Assembly: GCA_023392075.1 (NCBI GenBank)
Contig: JAEVZU010000116.1
Span: 1-64,000, forward strand
Direction of reading: 5' to 3'
DNA from: Bacillota bacterium
Lineage (GTDB): Bacteria > Bacillota > Clostridia > Acetivibrionales > DSM-1351
Length of the DNA: 64,000 bases
The notes below the pieces were generated by a model. That model was not told the origin of the DNA and made no database searches. It was given only the letters and a program-made list of their open reading frames with translations. The first letter of the stretch is position 1, and the number at the start of each line of letters is the position of its first letter. Of the stretch, positions 9,121 to 17,522 are shown piece by piece. The translations under genes and the position numbers were made by a program.

Positions 9121-10671
9121 TTGGAGAGAAAAGAGCGTACAATTCTTATAGCAATTATAGCCAATTTTGTTCTCATCATCCTGCGCTTTTTCCTTGCTAA
9201 TGTTTCGGGGAGTTTAGGGCTAAAGGCAAATGCATGGCACTCCTTTACCGATGTTTTTGTATCTTCGGTAGTTTTCCTGGGACTATTTGTCGGACGCTTG
9301 GGGGCAAGGCGGCATTCAAAGCTCATAAGCAGATTGGAAAATATTCTTGCACTGTTTGTTTCATTTTTCATTTTCTATATGGGAATTGAAATAATGTTTG
9401 AAGCAATGGGAAATGAGGGGCGCGAGCTGAAATACATAGCCTTTACTGCTGCAGGAGCCTTTATAGGTGTTATAATCAATTACTTTATGGCCCGCTATAA
9501 GCTGTATGTTGGCCAACAGACAAATTCTCAAAGCCTGATTGCTGACGGGTACCACTCCAAGATGGACATGTACTGTTCAATTGCAGTGCTAATCGGTTTG
9601 ACCGGCTCATTATTCGGAATGAACAGCCTGGAGAAAATAACTGCAATTATTGCCATGGTATTTATGTTCATAGCTGCTTATGAAATATTTATAACTAATT
9701 TTAAGACATTAATCTCTACAGATAACCATACTGATAGTCATGGCCACGTTCATCTTAAATTTTCGGCGGGTAATAAAAAAGCTCTAGTAGTTATTTGCCT
9801 GGGATTTGTGGCGGCTTATATGATATCAGGAGTTTACTATGTTAATTGGGATGAGCAGGGAATTGTTAGAAGATTCGGCGCTGTAGTAAGAGAAAAAGTG
9901 GAACCCGGACTTCATTACAGGTTACCATATCCTGTCGAGAATGTGGTGCTTGTAAAGAAGGATAACATACGCAATGTTCAGAGCGGTACAAACCTTTTAT
10001 TAACTGGAGATACAAATCTTGTGAATGTAAATATGGGCATACAATACAAGGTATCAAACGCAGAAAAATACTCACTGAATGTTAATAATCTGGACAGTCT
10101 GATAAAAGCTATTGCCACATCCAGTATCCGGCAGGTGGTGGGTGAGAAGAATATTGACTACTTGTTGTCTACTGGAAAGGCCGATGTGGAAGAATCCTCA
10201 AAGAAGCTTCTTCAGGAGGCATTGGACAAAAACAATACAGGTGTACAGGTGGTAAGCCTGCAATTATTAGAACTGGCACCTCCGCAGGAGGTTGTGGATA
10301 GTTTTCAGGACCTTGCCAGCGCAAGACAGGATAAAGCGACATACATCAGTGAAGCAAAGGCATATATGAATACCGTTATTCCCGAAGCAAATGGAAATGC
10401 ATATAAAACTGTAAAAGAAGCAGAAGCCTATAAAGATGAGAAAATAAAGACTTCTCAGGGTGATGCTGAGCTTTTTATCAAAAAATTTAACGAGTATCAA
10501 AAAGCAAAGAATATCACCGAATATAGGCTATATATGGAGGCTATGGACAAAATACTTCCAAAAGTAAAAAAGATACTGCTTGGAGGAAATATCAAAACGG
10601 AGGGGACCGACTTATGGTTGACAAATGGCGGCGCCGGCAATTCAATTATTAATTCTGGAGGGGATAAATAA
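9121..10671 (+). CDS. Cation diffusion facilitator fused to an HflK-like SPFH domain
   Basis: About 516 residues with an unusual two-part layout. Residues 1-200 form six predicted membrane helices like a CDF metal transporter. The paired metal-site motifs are kept: NAWHSFTD in the second helix and ADGYHSKMD in the fifth. A short DSHGHVH stretch follows. A seventh helix at about 218-240 leads into an SPFH/band-7 domain with RRFGAVV and EPGLHYRLPYP, typical of HflK, then a long helical tail. The usual CDF C-terminal cytoplasmic domain is absent and the SPFH part takes its place. TTG at 9121 is preferred over GTG at 9112 because the GTG lies inside the GGAAGGTG ribosome binding site. The stop overlaps the next start by 1 bp. 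Confidence 0.85.
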   Translation: MERKERTILIAIIANFVLIILRFFLANVSGSLGLKANAWHSFTDVFVSSVVFLGLFVGRLGARRHSKLISRLENILALFVSFFIFYMGIEIMFEAMGNEGRELKYIAFTAAGAFIGVIINYFMARYKLYVGQQTNSQSLIADGYHSKMDMYCSIAVLIGLTGSLFGMNSLEKITAIIAMVFMFIAAYEIFITNFKTLISTDNHTDSHGHVHLKFSAGNKKALVVICLGFVAAYMISGVYYVNWDEQGIVRRFGAVVREKVEPGLHYRLPYPVENVVLVKKDNIRNVQSGTNLLLTGDTNLVNVNMGIQYKVSNAEKYSLNVNNLDSLIKAIATSSIRQVVGEKNIDYLLSTGKADVEESSKKLLQEALDKNNTGVQVVSLQLLELAPPQEVVDSFQDLASARQDKATYISEAKAYMNTVIPEANGNAYKTVKEAEAYKDEKIKTSQGDAELFIKKFNEYQKAKNITEYRLYMEAMDKILPKVKKILLGGNIKTEGTDLWLTNGGAGNSIINSGGDK

Positions 10672-11591
10672 TGGAAGTAAACATAAATAAAAAGGAGAGT
10701 CATGTTAAAATAAGCCCTAAAATATTAATAGGTGTGATACTAGGATTGTTACTACTGTGCTTAAACCTGATCATCTATACCGTAGATACTACGGAGTTTG
10801 CAGTTGTAACACAGTTTGGAAATCCTGTAAGTACAGTTCTTGAACCGGGATTAAAAGTGAAACTGCCTGAGCCAATTCAATCTGTGCAGCGCTTTGACAA
10901 CAGAGTACAGGTTTATGAAGCAGAGCCTCTGGAACTTCTGACATCAGATAAAAAGAGTGTAAAGGTAGATTATTATGGAACCTGGCGAATAACAGATCCT
11001 GTTACCTACATGAAAACCGTAAAGGACAAAGCTGGAGCAGAAGCAAGATTACAGGATGTCTTCTCATCTGGTCTGGGTGTCCAGATGGGGCGTTATAATC
11101 TGGATGACCTGATTAACGTGGATACAAATAAATTAAAACTTAACACCATGATGCAGGATGCTGTCCAAAAATGTAAGGAAAAAGCAAAAGAATATGGTAT
11201 TGAGGTTGTGGATGCACAAATTAAGGTTTTGAATTTTCCGGATGTTAATAAGCAGAGCGTATTTTCAAGGATGAAGGCAGAACGTGAACAGATGGCTAAG
11301 AAGTATCGTTCTGAAGGAAGCGAGGAGGCAGCCAAAATAAGAGCGGATGCCGAAAAAGAGCAAAAAATAATTCTTTCCGAGGCCTATAAGCAGGCTCAAC
11401 AGTTAAAGGGCGAGGGAGATGCCGAAGCTATAAAGATATATGCACAGGCTTTTTCAAAAGACCCTAACTTTTATGAATTTATTCGTGCTCTTGAAACTTA
11501 TGAAAAAACAATAGATGAAAAAACAACGCTTGTACTACCTTCTAATTCTGAAATTCTAAAATACCTTGAAAGCGGAAAAACCGGTAATTAA
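10671..11591 (+). CDS. hflC: SPFH-family protein HflC
   Basis: A 306-residue protein with one N-terminal membrane anchor at about 17-37 and a band-7/SPFH domain. HflC-type features are EFAVVTQFG, a RVQVYEAEPLELLTSDKK stretch, the SVFSRMKAEREQMAKKYRSEG helix and an alanine-rich coiled coil. In bacteria HflC and HflK form a membrane complex that modulates FtsH proteolysis. No ftsH is adjacent here. The ATG overlaps the TAA of the fusion gene, indicating translational coupling. Confidence 0.92.
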   Translation: MEVNINKKESHVKISPKILIGVILGLLLLCLNLIIYTVDTTEFAVVTQFGNPVSTVLEPGLKVKLPEPIQSVQRFDNRVQVYEAEPLELLTSDKKSVKVDYYGTWRITDPVTYMKTVKDKAGAEARLQDVFSSGLGVQMGRYNLDDLINVDTNKLKLNTMMQDAVQKCKEKAKEYGIEVVDAQIKVLNFPDVNKQSVFSRMKAEREQMAKKYRSEGSEEAAKIRADAEKEQKIILSEAYKQAQQLKGEGDAEAIKIYAQAFSKDPNFYEFIRALETYEKTIDEKTTLVLPSNSEILKYLESGKTGN

Positions 11592-11630
11592 CCCTTTGGG
11601 TAAAAATCTGACAGGAGGAGGCAGAAAACA

Positions 11631-12779
11631 GTGAATGAAAATGGAAAGCCACCAAAACAGGATATTAAAAATATCTTCGGTAACATAATTGAAAAAGTTA
11701 AAGACAAGTTTATATCTTTATATCGATTGTTGAAATGCCATTTATACGGTACAAATCAACAACAAAATTTGAAAGGTAAAATTTCTGTTTTTGAGGACAT
11801 ATCAAAAGCCTTTGGTCATATTAATCCCCAAAAGGCAGTATTGGCATTACTTGGAGGCCTTGTACTGGTATATGTTCTTACAGGAATTTACATGGTTAAC
11901 CCAGGTGAACAAGCAGTTATCCGGAGATTTGGCAGTATATTGGATAAGCCTGTAGCCGAAGGCATACACTATCGTTTGCCCTGGCCGGTGGACTCGGTTG
12001 AAAAAGTAAATGTGTCTGAGGTCAGAAGAGCTGAAGTGGGAGTCAGTCTGCCAGATCACATTCATAAAGATAACCCACCTCAGAGTATTCAGTTGTTGAC
12101 AGGGGATGAGAATATCATTAGCAGCGAAGCTATCGTACATTATAAAATTAATGATGCAACCAAGTTTTTGTATAATGTAAATTCCAATGACGAACAACTG
12201 GTAAGAAACAGTGTCGAAACGGCATTAGTTTATCTCACTGCAAACATGGGAGTGGACAATATTTTGACAAGTGAAAAAGTCAGTGCACAGACAATGATTA
12301 TGAAGAAGGCACAGGAAATTCTTGATGGTTATAATTCAGGTATCCAGGTTACAACTTTTAATATCCAGGCTATTGTCCCTCCCAATGAGGTAGCAGATGC
12401 TTTCCGGGATGTTACAACAGCAAGAGAGGATAAAGAGAAGGAAATCAATCAGGCAAAGGGATACTATAACAGTTTAATCCCAGAAGCCAGGGGAAAGGCA
12501 AATGAGCAAATTACCAAGGCCGAGTCATATAAGACAGAAATTGTTAATAGAGCCACCGGTGACGCGCAAAAATTTGAAACAATGCTTTCAGAATATCAAA
12601 AAAATAGTCAGATATACTCCCAGGATACCACCAAGTATAGATTGTTTCTGGAGACAATGGAAAAGATACTGCCCAAGGTCAATAAATTTATTGTTGACCC
12701 GTCGGATGGAAAGGTTAATTTAAAACTTTTTGATCAGGTGGACAATCAAACAGGTTCAGCAGGTAATTCTGTGAATTAA
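11631..12779 (+). CDS. hflK: SPFH-family protein HflK
   Basis: A 382-residue protein with a 70-residue cytoplasmic tail, one membrane segment at about 73-90 and an SPFH domain beginning PGEQAVIRRFG. The long helical tail has FRDVTTAREDKEKEINQAKG, as in HflK. It shares clear similarity with the SPFH half of the CDF fusion two genes upstream, so the operon encodes two HflK-like subunits and one HflC. The GTG start at 11631 follows AGGAGG. It is the last gene of the operon. The partner protease, if FtsH, is encoded elsewhere. Confidence 0.9.
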   Translation: MNENGKPPKQDIKNIFGNIIEKVKDKFISLYRLLKCHLYGTNQQQNLKGKISVFEDISKAFGHINPQKAVLALLGGLVLVYVLTGIYMVNPGEQAVIRRFGSILDKPVAEGIHYRLPWPVDSVEKVNVSEVRRAEVGVSLPDHIHKDNPPQSIQLLTGDENIISSEAIVHYKINDATKFLYNVNSNDEQLVRNSVETALVYLTANMGVDNILTSEKVSAQTMIMKKAQEILDGYNSGIQVTTFNIQAIVPPNEVADAFRDVTTAREDKEKEINQAKGYYNSLIPEARGKANEQITKAESYKTEIVNRATGDAQKFETMLSEYQKNSQIYSQDTTKYRLFLETMEKILPKVNKFIVDPSDGKVNLKLFDQVDNQTGSAGNSVN

Positions 12780-12927
12780 AACATTGACATGTTTTCACCC
12801 ATCATGCCCAGCCCGAAAGCAAATATGTACAAAGTTATTTAAAAAACTTGAAGAAGATGGGAAATTAAGGCTAACAAAAAAGAAAGCTCTATTAATGTAA
12901 TGGTAAAAATACATAAACTAAATTTTC

Positions 12928-13038
12928 AAAGGCCGAATCTTCAAATGAAGTACGGAGGAACCAATAACAGGGGTGAATCCATGCAAATGGTAGGATATGC
13001 CTATTACCCGAGCCCGTCAGCTAACTTCGGAAGCCTAT
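12928..13038 (+). ncRNA. c-di-AMP riboswitch (ydaO/yuaA class)
   Basis: The conserved elements of the class are in order: AGGCCGAAT, ACGGAGGAACCAATAACAGG, GGGTGAATCC, a variable hairpin with GGTAGGATATGCC, ATTACCCGAGCCCGTCAGC, and TAACTTCGG closing with AAGCCT. The AGGC and GCCT ends form P1. It lies directly upstream of an SH3-NlpC/P60 cell-wall hydrolase, the classic target, where c-di-AMP binding lowers expression. The ATG at 12997 lies inside this RNA and is not the gene start. Confidence 0.92.
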
Positions 13039-13053
13039 TATAGGAGGAAACCA

Positions 13054-13950
13054 ATGGCAGTTAATAAGATTTTTGCAGGATTTATTTTATCATCATCTTT
13101 TGTGCTTGTCAGCTCAGTTGCATTTGCAGCTAATCAGCCTGCACAAATTATGGGAACAAATGTAAATGTCAGGACATCACCCAATACCTCGGCAAATATA
13201 ATTAAAAAGTTATCAAATTCAAGAGTTTCAATTCTTGATAAATCAAATGGCTGGTATAAAATTTCTTTTAGCGGTAAGACAGGCTGGGTCAATGATGACT
13301 ATATAAAAGTTCTTACCATAGATGCAAGAATAAATGCAAACGGTGTTAATTTCAGACAAAGTGCAAGTACCTCGGGAAAAATAATAGATTCTCTGAGCAA
13401 AGGAACAAGAGTAGTTATACTTGATACTTTGGCAGGATGGCACAAGGTTAAGGTCAGTGGAAAGATTGGATATATTTCAGCTAAATTTGTTTCAGTCGTC
13501 GATACTACTGCGAAATCATCCCGTTCAACAACGGCCACAACGATACAATTAAATGCCGTCGAAGATTCTAACAATTCTATTGCAAAAAAAGTTATTGATT
13601 ATGCAAAAAAAATGGTCGGAGTCCCATATGTATATGGTGGAAGCAGTCCAAGTGGATTTGACTGCTCCGGCTTTATTGGCTACGTTTTTAAGAATTTCGG
13701 TATAAAACTTAACCGATCTGCATCAAGCATGTATTCAAACGGGAAAAAAGTTTCAAAGAATGCACTAAAAGCAGGTGATCTTTTATTTTTTGATGCCTCG
13801 TCAAGAAAGGCATCCGGAGCAATTGACCATGCTGGCATATATTTGGGAAATGACCTGTTTATACACGCTTCATCATCAAATGGTGAGGTGAAAATTACAA
13901 GCTTGTCAGAGTATCCGGGAACGTATATAGGTGCAAAAAGAGTACTTTAG
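13054..13950 (+). CDS. Secreted SH3-NlpC/P60 peptidoglycan endopeptidase
   Basis: A 298-residue exported cell-wall hydrolase. It has a signal peptide of about 25 residues ending AFA, two bacterial SH3 domains at about 30-90 and 97-160, a Ser/Thr-rich linker and an NlpC/P60 domain at about 180-298. The catalytic Cys is in FDCSGF, His in DHAGIY and the third polar residue in FIHAS. The family cuts D-gamma-glutamyl-meso-diaminopimelate links. The ATG at 13054 is chosen because TAGGAGGAAA lies just before it and the longer frame starts inside the riboswitch. Regulation by c-di-AMP ties it to turgor and wall balance. Confidence 0.93.
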   Translation: MAVNKIFAGFILSSSFVLVSSVAFAANQPAQIMGTNVNVRTSPNTSANIIKKLSNSRVSILDKSNGWYKISFSGKTGWVNDDYIKVLTIDARINANGVNFRQSASTSGKIIDSLSKGTRVVILDTLAGWHKVKVSGKIGYISAKFVSVVDTTAKSSRSTTATTIQLNAVEDSNNSIAKKVIDYAKKMVGVPYVYGGSSPSGFDCSGFIGYVFKNFGIKLNRSASSMYSNGKKVSKNALKAGDLLFFDASSRKASGAIDHAGIYLGNDLFIHASSSNGEVKITSLSEYPGTYIGAKRVL

Positions 13951-14024
13951 TAATAAAAAGCGAATCTGAATGCACTGCTCTGCTAAGGTGCACATGGACG
14001 CTAAAATTTGCCATAACTGCTCTT

Positions 14025-14061
14025 TGAGACTCTTTATTATTGTTAAGAGTCTCACTTTTTT
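14025..14061 (+). terminator. Intrinsic terminator after the NlpC/P60 gene
   Basis: TGAGACTCTT and AAGAGTCTCA pair over 10 bp with a TATTATTGTT loop, followed by CTTTTTT. It ends the riboswitch-controlled transcript, about 20 bp before the end of the convergent antiporter gene. Confidence 0.9.
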
Positions 14062-14079
14062 GAAAAAAATTCCAAAAAT

Positions 14080-15504
14080 CTACAGAATTAATGCAGCTAT
14101 CACAAAAAGCGCCGTTGATATACCGACCGCAGACAGGCTGTAGGGCAGCTGTGACTTAACATGCTCCATAATTGGTATGTCTGATATGGTTGCAGAAAGT
14201 ACAGCTGTTTCTCCAAGGGGGGAAGCATTATCGCCTAAGGAACCTCCTGCCAAAACCGCACCTATGACAAGGGGAATACTGGAGCTTGTGCTTACTGCCA
14301 GTGGCAAGGCTATTGGCATGACCAAAGCCCATGTACCCCAGGCCGATCCCATAAAGTATGATGCTGCACACCCTATTAAAAAGATGGCAGCTGGGATTAA
14401 TAAAGCTGGGATTTTATCTCCAACCACATTTGTAACAAAGTCTACAAACCCCAAATCCTCAACAATTGAAGAAAGACCCCAACTCAATATCAGTACAATG
14501 ATCGGGGGAACAATTTCATTACCTCCCGATAAAAAATGACTTTCGATTTCCTTCATGGGTATTTTTTGTATTACATAGAAAATTGAAGTCAGTACGATGG
14601 TTAAAATTCCGGAAAGCAATATGGATTTTTCAAATTGAGCATTTATTAAAGCGTTAAAAAAGCCTGATCCTTTACCCTTACCCGTGTACCAAAAAAAGAA
14701 AAATGTTGAAGCGATTAGTAAAGATAGCGGTAAAATGAGGTTAAAAGGGCGGGGTGGGGCTTTTTCTTCAAACTTGCATTGCTCATGGGCCTCATGGCCT
14801 GAGTGCTCGCTTTCTTCCTGTTGTTTTTTGTTCACACTTGTATTGATTTTAGTAAATCCAAAATTAAACAGGATTACACTAATACTGATTAAAAGCATAA
14901 CGATAGCATAAAAGTTAAATGGAATGCTTTTAATAAACATATTATAGGGTGACTCCTTAAGACCTACCTTGTTTAAGGATGAAGCAATTACGCCAACAAT
15001 ATATCCTATGTAGGTTGTTCCAAAGGGTATCAATATGATTAAAAGGCATGACGTTACATTGACGACATGAGCAAGTTTGTATTTATTTCCCTTGAGCTTG
15101 TCAATTAAAGCTTTTCCGATTGTGCCTGTTGAAATTACATGAAAGCAACAGTCTATAAAAGTGAAAAGAGTAACGAGCCAGATTGTACCCAATGCTCCTT
15201 TTTCAGTTTTAACATATTTATTTGCAAGTTCTGAAAAGCCTTTGATACCTCCCGATAACTTCATTATCTCACCAAAAGCTCCAAAAACAAATAAAAACAG
15301 GATGATATACAAGCTTTCTTCACTGGCTGCTGCTTTAACCAAATGCTCTATTGCCAAAATTGTACCGTCTATAACATTGCCTTTTCCAAGTAATATTCCT
15401 CCCACAAGAATTCCTATGGTAAGTGACGGAATGATTCTTTTCGTAAACGCTGCAAGCACAATAACAAGTATAGGAATAAATATTGAAACTAATCCAAAAT
15501 TCAA
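14080..15504 (-). CDS. NhaC-family Na+/H+ antiporter
   Basis: A polytopic membrane protein of about 474 residues with 11-12 hydrophobic segments and the Na_H_antiporter family signatures: a TFIDCCFHVISTGTIGK loop, an ILSWGLSSI segment and SAWGTWALVMPIALPLA. Members exchange Na+ (or amines and organic acids) for protons. A central cytoplasmic loop is rich in Glu and His (EESEHSGHEAHEQ), possibly a metal or pH sensor. An ATG at 15573 is in frame, but AAAGGTG lies 7 bp before a TTG at 15504, and the upstream 23 codons look like leader DNA. GTG at 15513 is another option. The transported cation is not certain. Confidence 0.85.
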   Translation of the reverse strand: MNFGLVSIFIPILVIVLAAFTKRIIPSLTIGILVGGILLGKGNVIDGTILAIEHLVKAAASEESLYIILFLFVFGAFGEIMKLSGGIKGFSELANKYVKTEKGALGTIWLVTLFTFIDCCFHVISTGTIGKALIDKLKGNKYKLAHVVNVTSCLLIILIPFGTTYIGYIVGVIASSLNKVGLKESPYNMFIKSIPFNFYAIVMLLISISVILFNFGFTKINTSVNKKQQEESEHSGHEAHEQCKFEEKAPPRPFNLILPLSLLIASTFFFFWYTGKGKGSGFFNALINAQFEKSILLSGILTIVLTSIFYVIQKIPMKEIESHFLSGGNEIVPPIIVLILSWGLSSIVEDLGFVDFVTNVVGDKIPALLIPAAIFLIGCAASYFMGSAWGTWALVMPIALPLAVSTSSSIPLVIGAVLAGGSLGDNASPLGETAVLSATISDIPIMEHVKSQLPYSLSAVGISTALFVIAALIL

Positions 15505-16033
15505 AGTAATCACACCTTTAATATATATATTAATTAATAGTATTACTTTCGTATCGATTTTCATCCATTGCAAATAACACTACTAATATTTGTACTACAA
15601 AATAAATACATTAATAAACTATTTGAACGGGTAATTCAAGTAATGGTTGACTCGTTGAAAACATTAACATATAATAAAAATATTATATATGAACAATTGT
15701 TCATATATAAGCAACTGACGAAACAGGTACTGTGGTTCATACAGTGGTACCGTTAAAATAGACAAGCGAACACACATTTAGAGCAAAAGAAATTTGGACA
15801 GGAGCTCTTATATGAATAAATGTAAGTTAATATATTTGCGGGGAATGAGGAGATCAAAAATAATATTATTCAAAAATGCAGTTAATGAGGGACTAATAAC
15901 AATTATACCAAAACCCTTTATGAAAGTTTTCATGAAATCCTACTTGGGCAATTTTCGAAAAAAAGCCAAAATAAATTGAATATTTAAAACGTAAGCAAAT
16001 GAAATACAGACATAAATGAAAGAGGGGTAACAA
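15505..16033. other. AT-rich spacer with no clear gene
   Basis: This holds the promoter region of the antiporter and short ORFs only. An ORF from the ATG at 15812 to 15979 (55 codons) has an AGGAG sequence upstream and many Lys and hydrophobic residues, but matches nothing I know. I would not annotate it as a gene without expression data. Confidence 0.4.
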
Positions 16034-16126
16034 TTGGGACTTTATTCAAAATATATTCATCCTAGAATAATAGATAATATACTTTCAAATCCAGAGGTTA
16101 CAGAGTATCGGAAAGACATCTTATGA
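16034..16126 (+). pseudogene. N-terminal relic of a SAM methyltransferase
   Basis: A TTG at 16034 preceded by GAGGGG opens a 30-residue peptide reading GLYSKYIHPRIIDN and then SNPEVTEYRKDIL before a TGA. This resembles the first turn of small class I SAM methyltransferases of the phosphatidylethanolamine-methyltransferase type, which begin with a YSKYIxPRL motif. The SAM-binding part is missing. A large hairpin follows 15 bp later. The gene seems to have been cut off by rearrangement. Confidence 0.45.
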
Positions 16127-16136
16127 TACATAGTAT

Positions 16137-16187
16137 AAAAAGCCCCTCCAATTACGCGAAATAATAATTTCGCGTAATTGGAGGGGC
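16137..16187 (-). terminator. Very long perfect hairpin, minus-strand terminator
   Basis: A perfect 21-bp stem (arms 16142-16162 and 16167-16187, starting GCCCCTCCAATTACGCG) with a 4-nt loop. On the minus strand it is followed by TTTTT, so it ends the RiPP operon about 190 bp after its last gene. The stem is longer and more GC-clamped than usual for a terminator. Confidence 0.8.
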
Positions 16188-16377
16188 GATACATTGGTAT
16201 CTTATCATAATCAAAAATATGTATGGAAATCTGATGACATAAAAATTATCACTTACATTGTTTCATGATGGTTAATAAATCTTCCATTGTAAATTCTCCC
16301 CCGCTTAGAGTCCCAAAGTAAGAGTAACTGTTTTTTCGGGTGAATACGGCATTTTTCCGTCGTATAAAATATATTTC

Positions 16378-17520
16378 CTATACTATTTGTACATCACTGT
16401 ACCCAATAAGCTTTTCAATAGCTTTGTCTACCATATGGTTGGAATCGCTTTTATCCAGTATATTAAGTACAGGTATTCTATTACTGCTGTAACGCATTTT
16501 CTTCTCATTAATAAACCTGTAATCCAATGAAATATAAGACTGCACATGTTCCTCATGTGCTCTTTCCCAATCGAATTGCATGTTTGCAATGTTGAAGAAA
16601 TCAACCTCAAATCCAAGCTTATATTTAATCGAATTCGTATACGTATCAAATCCCTCAGGCTTATAATCTTCATACAGCAAGCTGGCTATTACAACGTCCG
16701 GAGCTACAGTTTGCGAGATTTCGAAGGCAAGTAGGCCGAATTTGTTGGTAAACTTTCTGTTAAACGGCATTATAGCCCCGGGTACTCCGATAATTATAAT
16801 ATCGGGCTCTTCGGTTTTTTCGATTTTCTTGATGAATCTATTGAACATCAATACTTTATCGACATCAGAAATAGTATTTCCATACATAAATGAAGGAAAA
16901 GGATGGAACCCCATCATCTCACAGTACGACCTGGTACCTATCTGACTTATTTTATATCCTGATTCCTGAATTTTTTCCCTTAGTGCAAGCTGGATTTCAA
17001 ATTTATTTGTTCTCTCAGATATTCCAACCGTCAAAATAACAGGTGTGTCTATTTCTTCAATACTTTCGTTCTCAATGACTATCTCCTCCGGTAGAACATT
17101 CTGAATTCCATCAAAGTACTTGAAATACACTCCTTTACTATTACACAAAGACAATATCTCTTTAGCAGCCTCTCCATCCAATTTCAATGAGCATATTATG
17201 TTTTTTTTCGATTTTACGGCCAATGTAATTTTATTAAAAATATATTTTTCAAAATCAAACGGTAGATGTGATTCAACAATCATTACGGTATCGCATAAGT
17301 CCAGTGATTTTTCAAAATCCGCGGATACCAATATGCCTATATCCGGTCCACGATCTGCCATACCCGCATCTTTTCCTGTAAAGCCCCATCCATTTGGAGA
17401 TACAAGGCACGATATGTCATATTCCGTAAGCAAAGACCTGTGCCTTAATACTGGAGTAAATTCCAAATTGTACGGATAAATCAAAAGCCTCTCATTTTTT
17501 TTCATATTAGTACACTCCAT
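16378..17520 (-). CDS. Peptide maturation partner protein of the Clostridium Cys-rich RiPP system
   Basis: A 380-residue protein I assign to the TIGR04066-like peptide maturation family, from its start (MKKNERLLIYPYNLEF-like), internal ESHLPFDF and VGISERTNKFEIQ features and its position. The family lies beside clostridial Cys-rich bacteriocin-like precursors and the CcpM radical SAM maturase. Its biochemical role is not established. The N-terminus could start at the second Met (codon 6). The maturase stop is 3 bp upstream, so the two are coupled. No membrane segment or signal peptide is seen, so it should act in the cytoplasm on the precursor or maturase. Confidence 0.75.
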   Translation of the reverse strand: MECTNMKKNERLLIYPYNLEFTPVLRHRSLLTEYDISCLVSPNGWGFTGKDAGMADRGPDIGILVSADFEKSLDLCDTVMIVESHLPFDFEKYIFNKITLAVKSKKNIICSLKLDGEAAKEILSLCNSKGVYFKYFDGIQNVLPEEIVIENESIEEIDTPVILTVGISERTNKFEIQLALREKIQESGYKISQIGTRSYCEMMGFHPFPSFMYGNTISDVDKVLMFNRFIKKIEKTEEPDIIIIGVPGAIMPFNRKFTNKFGLLAFEISQTVAPDVVIASLLYEDYKPEGFDTYTNSIKYKLGFEVDFFNIANMQFDWERAHEEHVQSYISLDYRFINEKKMRYSSNRIPVLNILDKSDSNHMVDKAIEKLIGYSDVQIV

Positions 17521-17522
17521 TA

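Noticed and set aside
12789..12898. Short frame after hflK with text like LFKKLEEDGKLRL, resembling the end of a Crp-type regulator
   Set aside because: Too short and without the DNA-binding motif to support a gene or relic call.
15812..15979. 55-codon ORF with an AGGAG upstream
   Set aside because: No recognisable family and no supporting context; kept only as a note in the spacer entry.
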